From JAFASC01 sp034669505 (GTDB lineage: Bacteria; Pseudomonadota; Alphaproteobacteria; Rhizobiales; Beijerinckiaceae), in contig JAXDNJ010000005.1 in the NCBI GenBank assembly GCA_034669505.1, positions 62,001 to 126,000 of the forward strand: a stretch of DNA of 64,000 nucleotides, given 5' to 3'. Shown here one piece after another: positions 8,412-17,700 of this stretch; position 1 is the stretch's first letter, and every line of letters starts with the position of its first letter. The notes beneath the pieces were generated by a model, which did no database searches, was not told the DNA's origin, and saw only the letters and a list, made by a program, of their open reading frames with translations. A program made the position numbers and the translations under genes.

Positions 8412-9251
8412 ATGTTTGGTTCCGGTTGCCGGCGCGTCTTTCTCGCGGGGTGCGTAGCAGCCATTGTTTGCGCGGGCGCGGTACGCGCCGAAGAGCGCTT
8501 CATCACGCTCGCGTCTACGACATCGACGGAGCAGTCCGGGTTGTTTGACTACATCCTGCCGATCTTCCAGAAGGAAAGCGGCATTACCGTCCGTGTTGTC
8601 GCGGTCGGCACCGGTCAGGCGCTGGCGATCGGCGCACGCGGCGATGCCGATGCGCTGCTCGTTCATGATCGCGTCGGCGAGGACAAATTCGTTGCCAACG
8701 GCAACGGCATCGATGGCCGCGACGTGATGTTCAACGATTTCGTGCTTGTCGGACCGAAAGCCGATCCGGCGAGTGTGCGTGGGCTCAAGGACGCCAAAGA
8801 AGCATTAAAGCGCATTGGGGCGGCGCACGCCCCCTTTGCGTCGCGCGGCGACGACAGCGGCACCAACCGCCTCGAATTGCGGCTGTGGAAGGCAGCAAAT
8901 ATCGACGTGAGAGCCGCTGGCGGCGGCTGGTACCGCGAACTGGGCTCAGGCATGGGCCCGACGCTGAACACGTCGGCCGGACTCGAAGCCTACACGCTGA
9001 CCGACCGTGCCACCTGGGCGAATTTCGCCAACCGCGAGTCGCTCGAAATTCTGGTCGAAGGCGACGCCGCTTTGTTCAATCGCTACGGCAGCATTCTCGT
9101 CAATCCGCGAAAATTCCCGCACGTCAAAGCCGACGACGCGCGGCGCTGGCATGAATGGTTGACATCGGCCGCGGGCCGCGCGGCGATCTCATCGTACAAG
9201 ATCAAGGGCGAGCAATTGTTCTTTCCCTCAAGCGATACGTCGCGCAGCTGA
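8412..9251 (+). CDS. tupA: Tungstate ABC transporter substrate-binding protein
   Basis: A periplasmic binding protein for tungstate. After a signal peptide ending near VRAEE the mature part begins with the signature LASTTSTEQSGLFDYILP, followed by VGTGQALAIGARGDADALLVHD, DVMFNDFVLVGP and SRGDDSGTN, all typical of TupA. The 279-residue length fits. The ATG at 8412 follows GGGAGGA directly; upstream in-frame codons lack a site. It abuts tupB (TGA then GTG with no gap). No tupC ATPase gene follows. A TATAAT at 8298-8303 lies upstream but without a good -35. Molybdate binding is less likely given the TTSTEQSG motif. Confidence 0.93.
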   Translation: MFGSGCRRVFLAGCVAAIVCAGAVRAEERFITLASTTSTEQSGLFDYILPIFQKESGITVRVVAVGTGQALAIGARGDADALLVHDRVGEDKFVANGNGIDGRDVMFNDFVLVGPKADPASVRGLKDAKEALKRIGAAHAPFASRGDDSGTNRLELRLWKAANIDVRAAGGGWYRELGSGMGPTLNTSAGLEAYTLTDRATWANFANRESLEILVEGDAALFNRYGSILVNPRKFPHVKADDARRWHEWLTSAAGRAAISSYKIKGEQLFFPSSDTSRS

Positions 9252-9941
9252 GTGCAGGATTTCACCGAAGCCTTCGCGCTTGCGCTTCATCTGATCGGCA
9301 GCCGTGACGCGGACCTTTGGGCCGCGGTTCTTCTTTCGCTTGAAGTCAGCCTCAGCGCGAGCCTCATTGCCTTTGTCATCGGTGCGCCGGTCGGCGCTTA
9401 TTTGGCCGTGCGGCAATTCACCGGACGTTCGGCCGTTCTCGTCCTCGTCAATGCGCTTCTCGGCCTGCCGCCGGTCGTCGTTGGTCTCGCCGTCTACATC
9501 CTGCTGTCCAACTCTGGGCCGCTCGGCGGCTTGCGCCTGCTGTTCACGCCGCTGGCCATGATCGTCGCGCAGACGTTGCTCACGCTGCCGATTGTCGTGG
9601 CGCTGACGCATCGCGCGACCGCTGGATTTTGGGAGCGTTTCGGTGACAGCCTCACCGTCGACGGCGCGTCACCCCTGCGCAGCATCTCGATCCTCCTGGC
9701 CATGGCCCGGGCCGGGCTGGTCACAGCCTATCTAGCGGCATTCGGCCGGGCCATCGCCGAGGTTGGCGCCATCATGATGGTCGGCGGCAATATCCGCGGC
9801 TACACGCGCACGATGACGACCGCGATTGCGCTTGAGACCAGCAAGGGCAATCTCGCTTTGGCCCTAGCGCTCGGATTGATCCTCATTTCCCTGGCGCTCG
9901 CCGTCAGCGCCTCGGCTTTTCTCTTGGGCAGGCGAGGCTAG
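9252..9941 (+). CDS. tupB: Tungstate ABC transporter permease
   Basis: An inner-membrane permease of 229 residues with about five hydrophobic segments. The cytoplasmic EAA loop GRAIAEVGAIMMVGGN is the site where an ABC ATPase docks. The GTG start directly follows the tupA stop, so the two are one transcript. The gene order tupA-tupB is the usual one, but the next gene on this strand is 600 bases away and is not an ATPase. The partner TupC must be encoded elsewhere or borrowed from another importer. Confidence 0.9.
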   Translation: MQDFTEAFALALHLIGSRDADLWAAVLLSLEVSLSASLIAFVIGAPVGAYLAVRQFTGRSAVLVLVNALLGLPPVVVGLAVYILLSNSGPLGGLRLLFTPLAMIVAQTLLTLPIVVALTHRATAGFWERFGDSLTVDGASPLRSISILLAMARAGLVTAYLAAFGRAIAEVGAIMMVGGNIRGYTRTMTTAIALETSKGNLALALALGLILISLALAVSASAFLLGRRG

Positions 9942-10089
9942 CTTCCGAAACGCAGAGTGCGCCGGCCAAGAGAGACCGACGCGCTCGAACTGGCGCTGCT
10001 TGCGCCGCATCTCGTCCAAATACTGGAAACTGGGGGCCAGCCGCCAAGCTGGCCGCCAAACTCGTGTGGCGCCTCGCCGGCCCGCCGGC

Positions 10090-10272
10090 CTAATGCAAAG
10101 TTTGGCCGTCGTGCTGGAGGCGGGCGATTTCGTCCTTGATCTGCAGTTTCTTACGCTTCAGTTCCGCTAGTCTCAAAGTGTCACATGCCGGATGGAGCTT
10201 TTCCTCTTCAACTTGCCGGTCGATCGCTTTGTGGCGGCGTTCGAGCTCGGCGAGGTGGCTCTGCAAGGTCAT
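10090..10272 (-). CDS. YdcH family (DUF465) small coiled-coil protein
   Basis: A 60-residue, highly charged, helical protein: HLAELERRHKAIDRQVEEE followed by RLAELKRKKLQIKDEIARL, the DUF465/YdcH pattern. These proteins are very common in alphaproteobacteria and have no settled function. The ATG at 10272 is preceded by GGAGCTG. It diverges from a second DUF465 gene about 270 bases away. Confidence 0.85.
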   Translation of the reverse strand: MTLQSHLAELERRHKAIDRQVEEEKLHPACDTLRLAELKRKKLQIKDEIARLQHDGQTLH

Positions 10273-10543
10273 GCGGCAGCTCCTTTGCTTCGTTGCACGC
10301 GCACAAGTGTGCCATAGACAATGCGTTCGGCAAGGGGATCGATCCGGCTCAGCTGATCAAATTTTGCAAACATACTTTAAGCCTTCTGGAAAGGCTGTGA
10401 TCACCGCTGCTGGGCAAACCCCCCGTCGGCAAAATCGCAGCCTTGCGATCCGGCTAAGTCTTGCCCCTAAGCCGCCGCGGCGCGATACTCTGCCGAGCCC
10501 GGCCGGCTAGGGCGGAGCCGGTCACGGGCAAGATGGACGGTGC

Positions 10544-10762
10544 ATGCGGGACAGGCTCACCGAGGACGAGCGCGCGGCGTTCGAGGCGGAACTCGAGCGC
10601 GTTCGCCAGGAGCATCGCGATCTAGACGCGGCTATCGAGGCCCTCAACATGGTCGGGCAGAACGATCAGCTGCAGATTCAGCGGCTGAAGAAGCGCAAGC
10701 TGATCCTGCGCGACCGCCTGACCTATCTCGAAGATCAGCTCACCCCCGACATTATCGCTTGA
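10544..10762 (+). CDS. YdcH family (DUF465) small coiled-coil protein, second copy
   Basis: A 72-residue helical protein with ELERVRQEHRDLDAAIEAL and QRLKKRKLILRDRLTYLED, the same DUF465 pattern as the protein at 10090-10272 but clearly diverged. It ends 52 bases before purE and may be cotranscribed with purEK. The function is unknown. Confidence 0.85.
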   Translation: MRDRLTEDERAAFEAELERVRQEHRDLDAAIEALNMVGQNDQLQIQRLKKRKLILRDRLTYLEDQLTPDIIA

Positions 10763-10814
10763 CGGGCCGGCAGACGGCGTCCTACCGCGAGCTTTGCCTG
10801 AGCGAGGAGGTCGC

Positions 10815-11312
10815 GTGGGAGCAGAGGTGAAACCCGTCGCCATCATCATGGGCAGCCAATCGGATTGGGCGACCATGCGGCATGCGGCCGAGACGCTCGC
10901 CGCGCTGGACATCGGGTTCGAGTCGCGCATCGTGTCCGCCCATCGTACGCCAGACCGCCTCTACGAGTTCGCCCATAAGGCCCGCGAAAACGGCTTCAAG
11001 GTGGTGATCGCCGGCGCCGGGGGGGCGGCCCACCTTCCGGGCATGACCGCGTCCATGACGCCGCTGCCGGTCTTCGGCGTGCCGATAGAAACCAAGGCCC
11101 TGTCCGGGCAGGATTCGCTTCTCTCGATCGTGCAGATGCCAGCCGGCGTGCCGGTCGGCACGTTGGCGATCGGAACGGCCGGTGCGGTGAACGCGGCGCT
11201 GCTTGCGGCTGCGGTGCTTGCCCTCAGCGATCCCGCGATTGCGGCGCGCCTCGATCGCTGGCGGACCGAGCAAACAAAAAAGGTCGCCGAGGAGCCGCGT
11301 GACCAAGCCTGA
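10815..11312 (+). CDS. purE: N5-carboxyaminoimidazole ribonucleotide mutase
   Basis: Rearranges N5-CAIR to CAIR in purine synthesis, using the product of PurK. Class I PurE motifs are visible: VAIIMGSQSDW, SAHRTPDRL, IAGAGGAAHLPGM and VGTLAIGTAGAVNAALLAA. The GTG at 10815 (165 residues) lies 4 bases after GGAGG, and the family's conserved region begins 9 residues in. A TTG at 10794 is a weaker choice. The gene overlaps the start of purK by 14 bases. Confidence 0.96.
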   Translation: MGAEVKPVAIIMGSQSDWATMRHAAETLAALDIGFESRIVSAHRTPDRLYEFAHKARENGFKVVIAGAGGAAHLPGMTASMTPLPVFGVPIETKALSGQDSLLSIVQMPAGVPVGTLAIGTAGAVNAALLAAAVLALSDPAIAARLDRWRTEQTKKVAEEPRDQA

Positions 11313-12399
11313 TCGGGCACTAGAGCCGGGCGCGACGATCGGCATTCTAGGCGCGGGTCAGCTTGGGCGAATGCTGGCCCTCGCCGGCGCACGGCTTGGC
11401 CTGGAATCGCACATCTATGCGCCCGATGCTGGTGAGCCGGCCTTCGATGTTGCTGCGGCGGGAACTGTCGCCGCCTACGAGGACGAGGCGGCGCTCGCGC
11501 GCTTCGCCGAAGCCGTCGATGTGATCACCTACGAGTTCGAGAACATCCCCGCCGAGACCGCTGCGCTCCTCGCCGAGTGCCGCCCGGTCCACCCGGGCCC
11601 GCTCGCGTTGGAGAAGACGCAAGACCGGCTGACCGAGAAGCGCTTTCTCAACGATCTCGGCGTCCCGACGGCAGGTTTTGCGGCGATCGACAGCCCAGAT
11701 CCGATCGCGGCGACGCTCCAACGCTTTGGCGGCGCCGGCATCCTGAAGACGCGCCGCTTCGGCTACGACGGCAAGGGCCAGGCAATGATCCGCGATCCCT
11801 CCCAAGGCGCGGAGGCGTTTGCATCATTCGGCGGTGTGCCGGCCATTCTCGAAAGCCTCGTTCCGTTTAGCCGGGAAATCTCGGCGGTCGCTGCGCGCAG
11901 CCGTGACGGCAGCTTTCGCGCCTACGACATCTGCGAGAATTCGCACGCCAATCATATCCTATCGCGGACAGAGGTGCCGGCTGCAATCAAACCAGCGACC
12001 GCGCATCGTGCCGCCGAGATCGCCAAATGCGTTGCCGATGCGCTCGACTATGTCGGCGTGATCGCGGTCGAGATGTTTGTCGTGGACGCCGCAAGTGGCG
12101 AAGAGCTGATCGTCAACGAGATCGCCCCGCGCGTGCACAATTCAGGGCATTGGACGCTCGACGGGGCTGTCACCTCGCAATTCGAGCAGCACATGCGCGC
12201 AATTTCGGGCTGGCCGCTCGGCTCGACCGAACGCCGCGGCGGCATCGTCATGGACAATCTGATCGGTGACGAGGCGCGTCGCTGGCCCGAAATACTACAA
12301 GAAGATGGCGCCTCACTGCATCTTTATGGCAAGTCGGAGATACGCGAGGGCCGCAAGATGGGGCACGTGACGCGGGTCTACAAAGACGAGCGGCGCTGA
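11299..12399 (+). CDS. purK: N5-carboxyaminoimidazole ribonucleotide synthase
   Basis: An ATP-grasp enzyme that joins bicarbonate to AIR, feeding PurE. It starts with IGILGAGQLGRMLALAGARLG, and the ATP-grasp core contains TRRFGYDGKGQ, the catalytic stretch VEMFVVD, and EIAPRVHNSGHWT. The GTG at 11299, inside the end of purE and after GAGGAG, gives 366 residues, the normal length; the frame extends further upstream only as the shadow of purE. Its stop lies 3 bases from the convergent neighbour's stop. Confidence 0.97.
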   Translation: MTKPDRALEPGATIGILGAGQLGRMLALAGARLGLESHIYAPDAGEPAFDVAAAGTVAAYEDEAALARFAEAVDVITYEFENIPAETAALLAECRPVHPGPLALEKTQDRLTEKRFLNDLGVPTAGFAAIDSPDPIAATLQRFGGAGILKTRRFGYDGKGQAMIRDPSQGAEAFASFGGVPAILESLVPFSREISAVAARSRDGSFRAYDICENSHANHILSRTEVPAAIKPATAHRAAEIAKCVADALDYVGVIAVEMFVVDAASGEELIVNEIAPRVHNSGHWTLDGAVTSQFEQHMRAISGWPLGSTERRGGIVMDNLIGDEARRWPEILQEDGASLHLYGKSEIREGRKMGHVTRVYKDERR

Positions 12400-12402
12400 C
12401 CC

Positions 12403-13077
12403 TCAGTGGCCGCCGCCGCCGCCGCCAGCGCTTGCCCCGCCTGCCGAGCCGGCACTTCCCGCTGAACCCGCGCCACCTGCCGTTCCGGTGCCAGCCGAGC
12501 CAGCCGGGCTCGGGCTGGAGCCCGCCGGCGAGCCTGACCCGACGGAGCGGCCGCTGGACATCCCGGTCGAGCCGGCGCTGCCCGCGCCGAGACCGCCGTT
12601 GATGCTATTGCCCGGATTGCCCGGCGCGCTGGTCGCGCCCGAGGGGTAGCCGGTCGTCCCCGCCGTTCCGCCGGTGGTCGCGCCCGGGACCGGCGAGTTG
12701 ATCGCCGGAGAGCCTGAACCCACACCAACCGAGCGGCCGCCGGTCATCGAACCCGACGGCGCTCCAGACTGCCCGTTCGCGGCAGCTTCGCGCATTTCGA
12801 CGCAAGTCAAAAGCTCGACATAGCTTGGGACGCCGCCAAGCGTGGTGGTCTTCAGGCAGGTCGAGCGCCAGTCGACCCGCATCTTGGCCCAGGTCTTGTT
12901 CAGACGGTCGCGCGCCGCGTTTTCGCTGCGCATGCAATTGTCGTAAGTCGCCTGCTGATCGAGGTTGACCGCGGGGGTGGCCCGGCAGGTCGCCTGCACA
13001 TTGAGTGTGGGGGCGTCCGCCAGAGCGGCGGAGGCGGGCAGGGACGCAAGGACGGCGAAAAAAGCGAGGCGACGCAT
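12403..13077 (-). CDS. Secreted protein with Cys-rich head and Gly/Ser/Ala-rich tail
   Basis: A 224-residue exported protein with a clear signal peptide (MRRLAFFAVLASLPASAALA). Residues about 25-98 form a compact domain with four Cys (ATCRAT, DNCMRS, STCLKT, LTCVEM) and the sequence RLNKTWAKMRVDW. The remaining 120 residues are low complexity, built from Gly, Ser, Ala and Pro (blocks such as SVGVGSGSPA and GSAGSAGSAGGA) and ending in a glycine run and His. The head resembles alphaproteobacterial periplasmic proteins of unknown function with a lysozyme-inhibitor-like Cys spacing, but I do not recognise it securely. The repeats look prone to length change. Confidence 0.65.
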   Translation of the reverse strand: MRRLAFFAVLASLPASAALADAPTLNVQATCRATPAVNLDQQATYDNCMRSENAARDRLNKTWAKMRVDWRSTCLKTTTLGGVPSYVELLTCVEMREAAANGQSGAPSGSMTGGRSVGVGSGSPAINSPVPGATTGGTAGTTGYPSGATSAPGNPGNSINGGLGAGSAGSTGMSSGRSVGSGSPAGSSPSPAGSAGTGTAGGAGSAGSAGSAGGASAGGGGGGH

Positions 13078-13149
13078 GGCGATCCCTCCGGAGATCAGGC
13101 TGGCTTAGCCGTAACGTGCGAGGGAGACCCTGGTTCGCTTGGCTCAGCA

Positions 13150-13701
13150 TTAATTGTTAAGCCGTGCGCTCTCACCTTCGGGCAGGGTCAGCGCCCCTTC
13201 TTTAAGCGCGCGCTGCATCAAGACGCTGTCGACCCATCCCCCGAACTTGAAGCCGACGGCGGGGTGCGTGCCGATCATGCTGAAGCCCTCGGCTTGGTGC
13301 AGTCCGATCGATGCATGGTTCTCGCTGTCGCCGATGACAGCGATCATCTGCCGCCACGGCCCCTCCTCACAGAGTTCGATCAGCCGCGACAGCAAGGCGC
13401 GGCCGATCCCCCGCCCGACACGGCCGGCATCGATGTAGACCGAGTCCTCGATCGTGAAGCGATAGGCCGAGCGCGCACGATAGGGCGCGGCATAAGAATA
13501 GCCCACGACCTCTCCCGCCTCCTCTGCAACGAGGTGCGGCAGTCCATGACTCAGCACTTCCTCGCGCCGCGCAGCGAGCTCCGCTTCGTCCGGCGGGATT
13601 TCTTCGAACGAGGCGAGGCCGTGCAGGACGTGGTGCGCGTAAATCCGCGCGGCGGCGCGGATATCTCTCTCGCGGCTCGGGCGGACCAGGATCGCCGACA
13701 C
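13150..13701 (-). CDS. GNAT acetyltransferase, phosphinothricin-acetyltransferase-like
   Basis: A 183-residue acetyltransferase of the YncA/Pat type. Family features are RDIRAAARIYAHHVLHG, ASFEEIPPDEAE, GYSYAAPYRARSAYRFTIED, the acetyl-CoA loop GRVGRGIGRALL, and the C-terminal ASIGLHQAEGF and GFKFGGWVDSVLMQ. Such enzymes acetylate phosphinothricin, methionine sulfone/sulfoximine or related amines. The GTG at 13701 lies 2 bases after the panB stop, so the two genes are probably cotranscribed. The ribosome-binding site is weak (AAAGG). Confidence 0.85.
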   Translation of the reverse strand: MSAILVRPSRERDIRAAARIYAHHVLHGLASFEEIPPDEAELAARREEVLSHGLPHLVAEEAGEVVGYSYAAPYRARSAYRFTIEDSVYIDAGRVGRGIGRALLSRLIELCEEGPWRQMIAVIGDSENHASIGLHQAEGFSMIGTHPAVGFKFGGWVDSVLMQRALKEGALTLPEGESARLNN

Positions 13702-13703
13702 CT

Positions 13704-14525
13704 TTACTGTGCGCGCAGTTGATAGACCTCCGCCTGACCGGGGAAGCGGCCGGCGCGGACGTCGTCGGCATAGGCGGCGACCGCCTGCGAGACGAGGTCC
13801 CGCATATTGCCGTAGCGGCGCACGAATTTGGGCGTCCAGTCGAACAGGCCGAGCATGTCGTCGGTGACCAGGATCTGCCCGTCGCAATCGGCCGAGGCGC
13901 CGATGCCGATCGTCGGCGCCCTGACCTTGCGGGTGATCTCCCGCGCGAGATCGCTGGCGACGCCCTCGACCACGATGGCGAAAGCGCCGGCTTCGTCGGA
14001 GGCGTGCGCTTCGGCCAGCACTCGCTCGCGCTCGGCGGCAGTGCGGCCCTTCGCCTTGAAACCGCCGTCGACATTCGCCGCCTGCGGGCGCAGGCCGACA
14101 TGGCCGACGACCGGTATTCCACGCCCGACGAGGAAGCGGATCGTCGCCGCGATCCCTTCGGAGGCCTCAACCTTCACCGCCTGGCAGCCGGTCTCGCGCA
14201 TTAGGCGCGAGGCCGAGTGGAAGGCCTGTTCGGGATTCGCCTCATAGGAGCCGAAGGGGAGGTCCACCACGACCAGCGCATGAGTGGCCGCCCGCATGAC
14301 CGCCTGTCCGTGCAAGATCATCATGTCGAGGGTGACACCGACGGTGGTCGGCAGGCCATGCACGACCATCCCCAGCGAGTCGCCGACGAGCAGCAGATCG
14401 CAATGGGGATCGAGCAGCGCGGCCATCGGCGCCGTGTAGGCGGTGAGGCACACGATCTTCTCGCGCCCCTTGCGGGCGGCGATTTCCGGCGCGGTAATAC
14501 GCTGCGAACGGGTTTGGGCCGACAT
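13704..14525 (-). CDS. panB: 3-methyl-2-oxobutanoate hydroxymethyltransferase
   Basis: Makes ketopantoate from 2-oxoisovalerate and methylenetetrahydrofolate, the first step of pantothenate synthesis. Hallmarks are ITAPEIAARKGREKIVCLTA, the metal-binding region LLVGDSLGMVVHG, DLPFGSYEANPEQA, VKVEASEG, GHVGLRPQ and VEGVASDLAREIT. From the ATG at 14525, preceded by GGAGG, the protein has 273 residues. The long upstream extension of the open frame is not coding. panC is not adjacent. Confidence 0.96.
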   Translation of the reverse strand: MSAQTRSQRITAPEIAARKGREKIVCLTAYTAPMAALLDPHCDLLLVGDSLGMVVHGLPTTVGVTLDMMILHGQAVMRAATHALVVVDLPFGSYEANPEQAFHSASRLMRETGCQAVKVEASEGIAATIRFLVGRGIPVVGHVGLRPQAANVDGGFKAKGRTAAERERVLAEAHASDEAGAFAIVVEGVASDLAREITRKVRAPTIGIGASADCDGQILVTDDMLGLFDWTPKFVRRYGNMRDLVSQAVAAYADDVRAGRFPGQAEVYQLRAQ

Positions 14526-14731
14526 GATGCCTCCGGGCTCGCGTGTTATTGGGTTCCCGCGGGGAAGCATCAAGTGCCGGCAGGCCGCCGCCGGCGTCAT
14601 TCCGAGCCGGTCAGCCCGCATCAAACGATCCGTGCGCTCCAACACATTGCGGTCGCAAGTCCTGAGCAAGCTGCTACGACATAGAGGGCGGGTTTGGACA
14701 ATGCCGGCTCCTGCCCCTTGAGGATGTTTCG

Positions 14732-17700
14732 ATGCGCGTGATCGCCCGTATCCTTTTGCCCGTCGTTCTGTTGCTTGCCGCGCATTTGGCGCCCGCAAAC
14801 GCACAGCAGAAGACATACATAAGCGAGCAATTGGCGAGCGACGCGGTTCGCCTCGAAGCGCAGGTACGGAAAGACGCCGGCGCGCAGCCGCCGCGGCCGC
14901 TCGACCAAGTACGGCGCGACGTGCTTGCAGCAGCCGGCCGCAACGACACCGCGGCTGCCTTGCGCGCGCTTTCCCAGATCGCCGCGCCCGACACGAAAAA
15001 CCCGGCAAACTGGCTGGCTTACGCCCGCACCGCGCTTGCCGTACCCGCGACCTCGACGTCCATCTATCAGCTGCGCAATCAGGCTGCCATCGCGTCGTAT
15101 CTCGCCTATCAGCGCGCCAGTACGAAGCCCGATGAAGGGTCTGCGCTCGCCGTGCTCGCCGACATCTATGCGGCGCGGCAGGAATGGCGGCCGGCGCTGA
15201 ACACCTATCGCGCGAGTCTTGCGAGCGACGATGTGCCCGTCGTGCGTGCCACATATCAGCGCTTGCGCGAACAATACGGATTCCGCGTTCTCGACTACAA
15301 GGTCGATAACGAATCGGCGGCGCCGCGCGCCTGCTTCCAGTTTTCCGAGCCGCTGGCGCGCGGGCGTGTCGATTTCGCGCCGTATGTTGCCGTGTCAGGC
15401 ACGGCGAACGGCGCGATTTCGACCGAGGACCAGCAGCTCTGCGTGGAAGGGCTGAGGCATGGCGAGCATTACTCGATCATTCTGCGCCAGGGCCTGCCGT
15501 CCGCCGTCGATGAGGCGCTGTTGAAGCCTGCCGATTACGACGTGTATGTCCGCGATCGTTCACCGCAGGTGCGCTTCACCGGCCGCAATTACGTACTGCC
15601 CCGCGTCGGTCAGGAAGGCCTTCCTGTCGTCTCGATCAACACGACGAAAATCGCCGTGGATATCCTGCGCATCGGCGACCGCAATCTGCTCTCGACCGTG
15701 CACTCCGATGATTTCCTGGCGCAGCTCGGCACATATCGCTTGCGCAAATATGCCGACGAGAACGCGACAAAGATCTGGTCCGGCACGATGGAGGTCGCGA
15801 GCGACCTCAACAGGGATGTGACAACGGCGTTTCCCGTGCTCGAAGCCGTCGGCAAGCTCGAGCCCGGCGTCTACGTCATGGCCGCGCGCGCCGGCGAGCA
15901 GAAGCCGCTCGGGGGAAGCGATGATACCTCCGATGACGAGGACCAGAAGGCGACGCAATGGTTCACCGTCTCCGATCTCGGCCTGACGACGTTCTCCGGG
16001 GCTGACGGGATCCATGTACTGGTGCGTTCGCTCGCAAGCGCCGAGCCCGTGGAAGGCGTCGAGCTGCGCCTCTTTGCCAAAAACAACGAGATTCTCGCAA
16101 ACGTGAAGACTCCGGCGGATGGACACGTGCGCTTTGATCCGGGTCTCGCGCGCGGCACGGCCGGACTCTCACCGGGATTGCTTGTCGCCACCAAAGCCGA
16201 CGGCGATTACGGCTTCCTCGATCTGCAGCAGACCCCATTCGATCTCTCCGACCGCGGCGTAAAGGGGCGCGAAGCGCCGCACGCGCTCGATGCGTTCGTT
16301 TTCGCTGAGCGCGGCGTCTATCGCTCCGGTGAGACCGTCAATGTGACCACTGAGTTGCGGGACGCGAAAAGCGTCGCCGTCAGTGGTCTGCCCTTGACGC
16401 TTGTGTTCAAGCGGCCGGACGGCGTCGAATATAAACGCGTCAGCGTGCCCGATCAGGGTCTCGGCGGCCGCGCTTATTCGCTGTCGCTGCTTGCCGGCGC
16501 GGCGAGCGGCACGTGGCGGATCGAAGCCTATGCCGATCCGAAGAGTCCGAAAATCGGCGAGGCGAGCTTTCTTGTCGAAGATTACGTGCCGGAACGGCTC
16601 GACATGACATTAAAGCCGGCGGCCAACGTGGCGCGCGTTGGCCAGCCAGTCGAGATCGCAGCAAATGTGCGCTACCTCTACGGCGCCCCGGGCGCCAATC
16701 TCGAAATCAGCGGCGATGTTTCGATCAAAGCCGCAGACGAGAACGGTCTGCCGGCGCTGAAAGGTTACGAAGCAGGTCTTTCCGACGAGTCATTCGAGAC
16801 GGTCAAGAACGAGATTGAGGACAAGGTCACTACCGACGCCAAGGGCGCGGCAAAGATCAGCGTGCCGCTGCCTGAAGTCACCGCTCCGAAGCTGCTCGAA
16901 GCGGAAATCATCCTGCGCGCCGGCGAGGCAGGCGGGCGCGCGATCGAACGAACCGTGCATCTGCCGATCCTGCCGCAGGGCGGGATTATCGGCGTCAAGA
17001 AGAATTTTGGCGATGAACTCGGTGAGGGCTCGGTCGCAACCTTCGGTGTGATTGCTGTCGGGCCGGATGGTCAGCGCACGACGCGGCGCAACGTTTCATG
17101 GTCGCTCTACCGCATCAACAACGATTACCAATGGTATCGTGCCGACTCGCGCTGGAATTTTGAGCGGGTCAAGTCATCGCGCCGCCTTGCCGATGGCAGG
17201 ATCGACGTCGTGGGCGGCGATCCCGCCAAGATTTCCGTGCCGGTCGGTCTTGGTACGCATCGGCTCGACCTGCGCTCAAGCGATTCGAGCGACATGCCGA
17301 CGAGCATCACCTTCGACGTCGGCTGGTCCGGCGGCGCGACGGCGCAGACGCCCGATCTGCTCGAACTGACGCTCGACAAAGAGAATTACGCCGCCGGCGA
17401 GCCGATGGTGATGAAGATCGCCTCGCGCTTCGAGGGAAAGGCGACGGTCGCGATTGTCGGCGATGCGGTGCAGACGATCGCAACAAGCGATCTCAAGAAG
17501 GGTGACAACGAAATTCGGATGCCGGTCGGCGCGGATTGGGGTGCCGGCGCTTATGCCGTCGCTTTCGCGCATCGCCCGCTGGATGTGGCCGCCAAGCGCA
17601 TGCCCGGCCGCGCGCTCGGCGTCGCCTGGTTCGGCATCGACGAGAACGCACACAAACTCGACGTGAAACTCGGCGCCCCGGAAAAGATACGGCCGCGCGG

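Noticed and set aside
14526..15254. Extended panB frame upstream of 14525
   Set aside because: It overlaps the divergent macroglobulin gene and lacks any similarity; the GGAGG-preceded ATG at 14525 gives the normal panB length.
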